Shown: one piece after another, positions 8,306 through 13,607 of the stretch
How positions within the stretch are numbered: position 1 is the stretch's first letter
Layout: each line of letters starts with the position of its first letter
Source of the DNA: Pigoraptor vietnamica
Lineage: Eukaryota; Opisthokonta; Filasterea
Assembly: GCA_943704525.1 (NCBI GenBank)
Contig: CALSCQ010000944.1
Span: 1 to 13,607, forward strand
Reading direction: 5' to 3'
Length of the DNA: 13,607 bases
Translations under genes and position numbers: made by a program
The notes under the pieces: generated by a model
Seen by the model: the letters and a program-made list of their open reading frames with translations, nothing else
Told to the model about the DNA's origin: nothing
Databases searched by the model: none

Positions 8306-8945
8306 GAAACTGCACCTCACTGCACGGCCGTGCGGCGGCGCAATGCCGAACTCCGACGCGGGCGCCGCCGGACTGATCATTTGACTGATCACGCGGCGAT
8401 ACTGCTGATCCGCCGGCCCCGGACTGTGCCGCCGGACCGACTAAGGTCAGTACTGGCACGCGCCGCATGGCATCCGGCGGCGGCCGGCTCAGTCCGTTAA
8501 GGAAATCGGCCCGGGCAGTAACAGTCATAATTACTTGCAGCTGAGCGTGCCGTGACGAGCTGTTGTTGCCAGCGGTTTTGCTTTCAATTGCAATTATCAG
8601 TGAGCCGTAGTACTGCTGGCTGCGGTCGCCCCGGCGCTGTGCACGTGCTGTGGGCTTTCCAGTTCAGGCTTTGGCGACCATTTTGGATGATCCATCAGTG
8701 GAATCACCGCCGGCGGTCACAGCCTGGGCCGCGGGCTTGGCGGGGCATGTTTAATAGTGTTCATATCGCCAGCCGGCGCCGCTATTGTAACTAAATTCGA
8801 ATCACAGCCACTGCACTTACTGAACACTTTGGCTTTATCAGCGCCACTCCGCTCGGCGGTCCCGAGGCCTCCGGTAGTCAGGCCTCGACATTCATTTGTT
8901 GACCCTCCGACCGGCGCGTCCACACTGCCAGCCGGCAAATCACCA

Positions 8946-10958
8946 TTAATCAGGGCCGTCTTCCACAAGCTTTTCTTGCAGGGGCGACGGGCATTCGAAC
9001 ACGAGGTTGAGCAATTCGCTGGCGACTTCGTACTCCACGCCCGGCCCGTAGTGCCGGTTGTCAGGCGCGGCGTCTCCGCGGCCAAACGAGTATTGAAGAA
9101 AGTCAACGACCGGTATCCCGGCGTCCCCCACCATCTCCGCTGAGATCTCGTTCACGAGCATCACGCGCTGGAACGTTCGACACGCGTGAATCGCGGGCAG
9201 GGTCCTATTATCATACTGTGTCTGCGCCGTCGACCGCCATATGAGGCGCGTGCGACTCGCAGGAAATTCCACCCGCACCAAATCGATGACCTTGCGCATA
9301 AGAGCGGGAAAATTGTCGAGATCTTTCACCGTCGACACGTAGTGAAGGCCGATGTTGAATAGGACGTGCGTGGGAACGACCGATTCGTCCTGGACGAGAG
9401 GATACGCAAACGCGCGTGATGCTTTGACGTGCGGCGCAGGGAGCGTTTCGTTGAGAATGGTGTCGGCACCTCCGCCGGCCGATTTGGGCCACCACCGCGG
9501 CCCTCGCAGTTGCTTGAGAAACGCGGCGTTTGTCCACATCTTAAACCCGTCGCGTTGTGGAACGTACTCGGTGCGTTCGGTCAGTTCGCTGATAAGATGG
9601 TAGGAGAATGTGACGTTGACCCGCGGAAAGTGGGTAACTTTGACGAATTCGACGTAAGTCGGAAGCGTTTTGCTGAAGCGGCCCGCCCCACATTCGAGAG
9701 GAGAATCGACGACGAACGCGTCCGTAACGTTCGCCAGGTCAGGCATGCGCATGCGGTAGCACGAGATTTCGGCGGGACCGAATTCTGGTAGTGTCGTCGC
9801 AAAATTGGCCATGTAGCCATAGAGGTTGCGATTGAGCGAATCGCCGATGGAGTGAAGCCACACGTTCCGCAGCCGAGGGACGAGGTCATCCATGGTCGGA
9901 CGGTCGCTCACAACGGGGTGCCACACAAAGGCCTCGGCGGGGCGGTGCGATGCGACTTTGCACCTCCACTTGCCGGGAAACGACGGGTCGGCGCACGCTT
10001 CACCGCGCGGTCGCCAACGCCCCACGCGCAGCGCGGGGTCGTCGAACGGCATCCAGCGACGGTAGTACATGGCGTCTCGGCCGTTGACTGGACATGGACC
10101 TCCAAGAAGTGCCGATGCGTCCGGCGGCGGGGGGAGCCGGAGCGCGTCCATGTCGCCGCGGCCCGACACAACGATCTCCGGGGCCTCTGCGTCGTCGCCT
10201 CCGATCCATTCGATGAGAATGTATGGGCGGTTGCGCTGGCACCACGACAGGCTCTCGCACGCTCGATAGTCAAGGCGCGCATAGACTCGGTACACGCCCT
10301 CGTCGAACAGACGCGCCGCGAACGAATACGTGCCGTCGAGGTTGTCGACGGGGTGGCCCACGTGGATGCTGGGCCCCCTGATCTCGATTCGAAAGCCATC
10401 GCCGCCGCAGGCTCGGTTCACCCCATTCGAGTCGCGCGCCTGAATTCCGAAGACGATGCGGTCACCCACGCGCGCGGGGCTTCGAGGACCGTACTTGGAC
10501 AGTCCGACGAACACGGTGCGAAGCGAATCCGTCGTGGCCGCCTTCACGCACGCGGTCGGATACTTGCAGTACTCGTAAAGCGCCCGCCACGCCGTCCACA
10601 AGCGAAACTCCGGAGGCATGCCAATCCCGAAGTCCGCCTCTCTTTCTCCTTGGCGAGGTGCAACGTCCGCTCCAATTGCATCCGCCGGCGCTGTTGGACA
10701 TTTCGGCTCCGGCGACGACCCGAGGCGAACGCCTTCTGCCGGCGCGTCGGCGGCCGTGTCGGCATCCACCGTGCCAGTGGGCAGTACAAAATTAGATGGC
10801 GTCGCCGCGGATCCTTGAAGCCAGAACGCGCGAACGAAGACAATGCCGACGCACACGGCCACGAGGCCCGCGAGAAATCGCTGGCGAGACGTCAAAAAGG
10901 CGCCAACACGCCGCGCAAAAAACCCGCTCGCCGGCGCCCAGCCCGCCGATTTTGACAT
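8946..10958 (-). CDS. Type II membrane PC-esterase (SGNH-fold) with filamin-like domain, NXPE-like
   Basis: Likely Golgi/secretory enzyme that adds or removes acyl esters on glycans; the substrate is unknown. The ATG at 10958-10956 gives 670 residues with the stop at 8948-8946; the open frame reaches back to a GTG, but the ATG sits right after a strong acceptor, so I prefer it. A signal anchor spans about residues 28-45. A filamin/Ig-like domain (about 148-231) has VGDRIVFGIQARD, DNLDGTYSF and GVYRVYARLDY. The PC-esterase domain (about 320-655) has the nucleophile motif GDSLNRN (Ser374), NIGLHY (about 535-540) and a C-terminal DNRH (Asp633, His636), giving a Ser-Asp-His triad. Filamin-like plus PC-esterase is the plan of animal NXPE proteins. 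The coding region lacks introns, unlike its neighbours. The family call is firm; membership of NXPE itself is inference. Confidence 0.85.
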   Translation of the reverse strand: MSKSAGWAPASGFFARRVGAFLTSRQRFLAGLVAVCVGIVFVRAFWLQGSAATPSNFVLPTGTVDADTAADAPAEGVRLGSSPEPKCPTAPADAIGADVAPRQGEREADFGIGMPPEFRLWTAWRALYEYCKYPTACVKAATTDSLRTVFVGLSKYGPRSPARVGDRIVFGIQARDSNGVNRACGGDGFRIEIRGPSIHVGHPVDNLDGTYSFAARLFDEGVYRVYARLDYRACESLSWCQRNRPYILIEWIGGDDAEAPEIVVSGRGDMDALRLPPPPDASALLGGPCPVNGRDAMYYRRWMPFDDPALRVGRWRPRGEACADPSFPGKWRCKVASHRPAEAFVWHPVVSDRPTMDDLVPRLRNVWLHSIGDSLNRNLYGYMANFATTLPEFGPAEISCYRMRMPDLANVTDAFVVDSPLECGAGRFSKTLPTYVEFVKVTHFPRVNVTFSYHLISELTERTEYVPQRDGFKMWTNAAFLKQLRGPRWWPKSAGGGADTILNETLPAPHVKASRAFAYPLVQDESVVPTHVLFNIGLHYVSTVKDLDNFPALMRKVIDLVRVEFPASRTRLIWRSTAQTQYDNRTLPAIHACRTFQRVMLVNEISAEMVGDAGIPVVDFLQYSFGRGDAAPDNRHYGPGVEYEVASELLNLVFECPSPLQEKLVEDGPD

Positions 10959-11185
10959 CTGCACACACGCAGAAAAAAAGCGAGAGGATTAGAGTGCAAC
11001 CCAATAGCACTCACTCCATAGATGATTAGCCTGGCTCGGTCAAGAAATTATGGGCCGAACCAATTCCATCAAAATGAATTCACTGACGGGCGGGTCGTGG
11101 TCGCCGACCGGCGCAGCCGCCAGTGCTCAGTTCGCCGTCCCAAGCTGAACTCTATCAGAGAACAAACAGCGGCATTGTCACTTAC
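10959..11185 (-). other. Probable 5'UTR intron of the PC-esterase gene
   Basis: On the coding strand, GTTCACG is followed by a near-perfect donor GTAAGTG (11185). After 227 bases comes a branch-like CTCTAATCC, a long pyrimidine run and the acceptor GTGTGTGCAG, ending immediately before the ATG at 10958. No ATG is seen in the short upstream exon up to about 11260. This explains why the frame stays open a little upstream of the ATG. Confidence 0.6.
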
Positions 11186-11784
11186 CGTGAACGCTCACTC
11201 GAAGCTTCACGGTAGTTGCCGCGCGTGCGCCGATCTCAAACTTTCGACACACCGGCGTCGCCGGGTCCGTCGCACACGGTCGCCCCGGCCGGAACCGGAA
11301 CTGAAATCCCGAGCCGCACCTCCGGCGGTTGGAGGTGGAGCTACTCGTAAGGACCTATAGGTTTCTATGCAAAGAAGTGGGGGTGGAGAGGAGAGGGAAA
11401 GAGATGATGGGAGGCGACAGAGTTTCACACTGCGGTCTGTGATGAAGCTGTCAGTGAACTGTCACGTGGCTGCCAAAGTGGTCATGCGTCACGATGATCT
11501 CATCATACGCCCAGAAAAATGCCAACAGTGTTTGTGTGCATGTGTGAGAGTGTGTTCGAGCTTGCACATACACACAAATACACACTCACATACAGATATT
11601 CGACACTCACACGCCGACACACACACACACTCCGGCACACTGACACACACGCACCCACACATTCACGCGCTTTCAGCCGGTGACGCTGGATTGTTCGTCT
11701 GCTGTGTTGATTCGGCTCGCAGTGTTTCCATGGCCCAACGGCCGTGCTTAATGTATTTCCCTGAACAGATGCGTTAATAAAAAC
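11186..11784. other. Intergenic region between the PC-esterase gene and the partial gene
   Basis: No gene is supportable. The left part should hold the 5'UTR exon and promoter of the esterase gene. A purine-rich strip lies at about 11367-11415. A TG-rich strip (11527-11555) and a CA-rich strip (11563-11668) follow. The right end must contain the 3'UTR of the next gene, whose stop is at 11785-11787. I found no minus-strand AATAAA here. Confidence 0.5.
11563..11668. repeat. Imperfect CA-rich microsatellite
   Basis: The plus strand is mostly CA/CACA with scattered T, G and CC interruptions; the longest clean run is at about 11618-11630. It is preceded by a TG-rich strip at 11527-11555, so the two could pair loosely as an inverted repeat. 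Confidence 0.75.
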
Positions 11785-12307
11785 CTACGCAGTGGCGCAG
11801 CTGTCGGCCTCGTACGTGTCGAGCGCCTTCTCCCATACACGCATCGTCGTCTTCCACATTTCGAGCGTGGTCGTCTCAACAAACTCCACGCGCACGCAGA
11901 GGCTCCGGTCGCAGAGCACGCCATCGAGCAGCGTGCCTGCGGGGTGGATGCCGCCGGCAACCTCTTCCGCCACGAAAAGGGAGGTCTGGGACGCGCCGTT
12001 TGGACAAGTGGGAAGGGCCAGGTACCAGTCCTGCTTCGAACGCACCGACGGATCGCGGGCAGAGAGCGCCTCAATGCCGACGAAAACCGCCTCACCCGAG
12101 CGCACGACGGCGCCGAGGTCGTCGTCCGCAAAGGTAAACACCGCGAGGCCAGGTGCGCTGCCCAAGGTGGGCTCAAACGAGTGCTCCACGACCGACAACA
12201 CCGAATAGGGCGCCGTGGCCCTGCAGCATTGTTGGCACGAAGGGCGCGGGCCATCAGACTCAAAGTACGAAGCCACGAAACTGCTGACCACACACACACA
12301 CGCGCGC

Positions 12308-12392
<85 letters not shown>

Positions 12393-13607
12393 CACACATA
12401 CACACACACACCGCCGCCAAGTTGTACTAAGCGCGCTCACCTCCTCAGGGAGACCCGCATGCCTGAGATGCCGGCGGCGTCATTGAGCGAAGCGACGACC
12501 ACGCGCGCAATACGGCCGAGATAGGGCGCCTGCACTCTCACGAATGCGTGCGTCCAGGGATTGAGAACGAGCACACGGGTGTCGTCGGTCGCCTCCGACT
12601 CGGTGCTTGTCCCAAGCCATGAGCTGCGCATCGTGGAGAACGGCGCGACTCGGCTCCAATCCGCTCGGACGGACGTTGTGGCGCGCCTGTTCGCGACCTT
12701 GTAGTCGATGAAGTTGCCGGGGGCATCGACCGCGGGAGGCAGCCCGAAATTGAGAGGGCGGCGCACGAGGAAGTCTGACGCTGTGACGGGCGGCACGTAC
12801 GGCGCCAGCTCGGCAGCGACCATGAGGTCATCGTACCGCGTGGACGAAGCGCCGTCACTGACGACAATGTCGCGGCAATAAAAGCCCGTCATCCACGGCT
12901 GATCCGCTGTGGAGGTGAAGGCGTCCGAGCGAAACTCGACCACAATCTGCGCCAGCTTCCCCGCATACGGCGCGAGGTCAAAGACGGATTCGACCCACTC
13001 GGACCCGGGCGGCCCCGAAATGCCGGACCAGCCTGGCCCGGGGAACGCCCCCACGGAGCCGTACTGGGCGCTCGAGGGCGTCGGCACGAGGACTTCGCTG
13101 GATTCGGCAGTCTTCAGCACAACACGCCCCCCGTCGTAGTAGCCATGCGTCGCGTACTTCACAGTGACGGAGACCGTTGCGGCCTCCGGAATCTCAAAGT
13201 CGGGCGTGTGGATGAGCGTCTTCCACTGGTTGCCGTATCCCACGTCCGCCGGACTGAACACAGCGCCCCAGCTCCCGTCGGCGGGGATGCGATGGAAGTG
13301 CGGGGTCAGCTGTGCCTCGTTCGCAAGCTCTCCGCGAGGGTCGACATTCACCTTTGAGAAATCGGGAACGTGAGCGATGCATGCATGTCAGATACGTGAG
13401 CGGTCGGTGCGTTGGGTGCAGGGCGCCTTACTGACCTGGACGATGTAGACGTTCTCGTAGTTCCCCTGGAGCTCCAACCGGCCGCTCGTGGCTTTCACGA
13501 TTTCCGCCACGGTTGCCCCAACCCGCTGTGATAAGACGTACACCGCAGCACGCGAAGGGTCGGCATTTGCGGTGATAACAGGGTCTGTCACACGCACGAG
13601 GCTGGGG
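11785..13607 (-). CDS. Partial extracellular-type protein with MAM/bacillopeptidase-F-like domain (5' part off the window)
   Basis: At least three exons: 13607-13436 (entering from the edge, codons in register from 13606), 13351-12441 and 12280-11785, with the stop at 11787-11785. About 525 C-terminal residues are visible. Exon 2 encodes a beta-rich domain with [47 protein letters not shown] and [11 protein letters not shown]. This matches the style of MAM-like domains trailing bacillopeptidase F and M6 (immune inhibitor A) proteases. No catalytic protease motif is seen, so it may be only the accessory part. The last exon has a Cys-rich segment ([23 protein letters not shown]) of no family I recognise. 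There is no TM near the C-terminus, so it is probably secreted or anchored upstream. Junction GTCAGT/CAAAG keeps phase 0; GTGAGC/CAGCAG restores a Ser codon. Confidence 0.7.
12289..12411. repeat. Compound CA/CG microsatellite filling an intron
   Basis: One hundred and twenty-three bases alternate pyrimidine and purine without a break: a CA run, (CG)5 at 12301-12310, CACG units to about 12326, about 29 pure CA units at 12327-12384, then CA with one CG and one TA. It occupies most of the 160-base intron 12440-12281. On the coding strand it reads as TG/GT right up to the acceptor, replacing a normal pyrimidine tract. Such alternating DNA can adopt the Z form. Confidence 0.95.

Larger units (their letters stand above)
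7878..8945. other. GC-rich intergenic region between esterase and kinase genes
   Basis: No gene is supportable. It must contain the 3'UTR of the esterase gene on the right and the promoter of the kinase gene on the left. It holds two perfect short hairpins (8245-8267 and 8288-8305), four TGATCA palindromes between 8171 and 8391, a cluster of five ACTG words at 8076-8119, three copies of GCCGCCGGAC, and several GCCGGC words. A TATATA run at 8140-8145 is too weakly placed to call a TATA box. Confidence 0.5.

Noticed and set aside
8796-8803. TTCGAATC resembling a tRNA T-loop
   Set aside because: No matching A box, acceptor stem or cloverleaf could be found around it.
9852-10955. Open frame of 367 codons on the plus strand
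   Set aside because: It lies antisense to the PC-esterase frame in GC-rich DNA, is Arg/Ala-rich without domains, and is explained as a shadow of the real gene.
11563-11668. CA-rich strip as a CRISPR or minisatellite array
   Set aside because: There are no spaced identical units; it is an ordinary imperfect microsatellite.
11776-11781. AATAAA on the plus strand
   Set aside because: No plus-strand gene ends here; it overlaps the 3' end of a minus-strand gene, so it is not a usable polyadenylation signal for it.
11944-12486. Plus-strand open frame rich in Thr-His repeats
   Set aside because: It is translation of the CA microsatellite and of the antisense strand of the partial gene.

Overview
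The window is nuclear DNA of a single-celled eukaryote that is fairly rich in introns. The evidence is multi-exon genes with GT-AG introns of about 50-200 bases, signal peptide and membrane-anchor proteins, five units of the TTAGGG-type telomere repeat, and dinucleotide microsatellites. I cannot name the species. The protein mix (LamG/cadherin-like receptor kinase, filamin plus PC-esterase protein) and the GC-rich exons would fit a free-living protist such as an apusomonad or a relative, but that is a guess.

Layout, with all three genes on the minus strand. Bases 1-956 are gene-poor, AT-richer DNA with a short interstitial telomere repeat at 408-437. Bases 957-7795 hold one gene, rebuilt here as 23 coding exons whose phases all agree (3861 nt, 1286 residues). 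The protein has a signal peptide, two [LamG + cadherin-like] blocks, a membrane-proximal beta domain, one transmembrane helix and a cytoplasmic TKL-like kinase. Bases 7796-8945 are GC-rich intergenic DNA with short perfect hairpins and repeated words. Bases 8946-10958 hold an uninterrupted 670-residue type II membrane protein with a filamin-like domain and a PC-esterase (SGNH) domain, preceded by a probable 5'UTR intron. Bases 11186-11784 are intergenic with a CA-rich tract. Bases 11785-13607 hold the 3' part of a third, multi-exon gene with a MAM/bacillopeptidase-F-like beta domain. One of its introns is mostly a 123-base alternating pyrimidine-purine tract.

The genes do not form an operon. 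What they share is location: all look like secretory-pathway or cell-surface proteins. One is a receptor that could sense carbohydrate or matrix, one a probable Golgi acyl-ester enzyme for glycans, and one an extracellular beta-domain protein.

The most interesting point is the intron at 1345-1456 inside the kinase. It can restore the conserved kinase motif only if spliced with AT-AC ends, and it contains TTCCTTAAC, the exact U12-type branch-site consensus. This suggests a minor-spliceosome intron. Other points are an insertion of about 80 residues inside the kinase N-lobe, a non-RD catalytic loop, and a sharp change of base composition between the kinase exons and the ectodomain exons.
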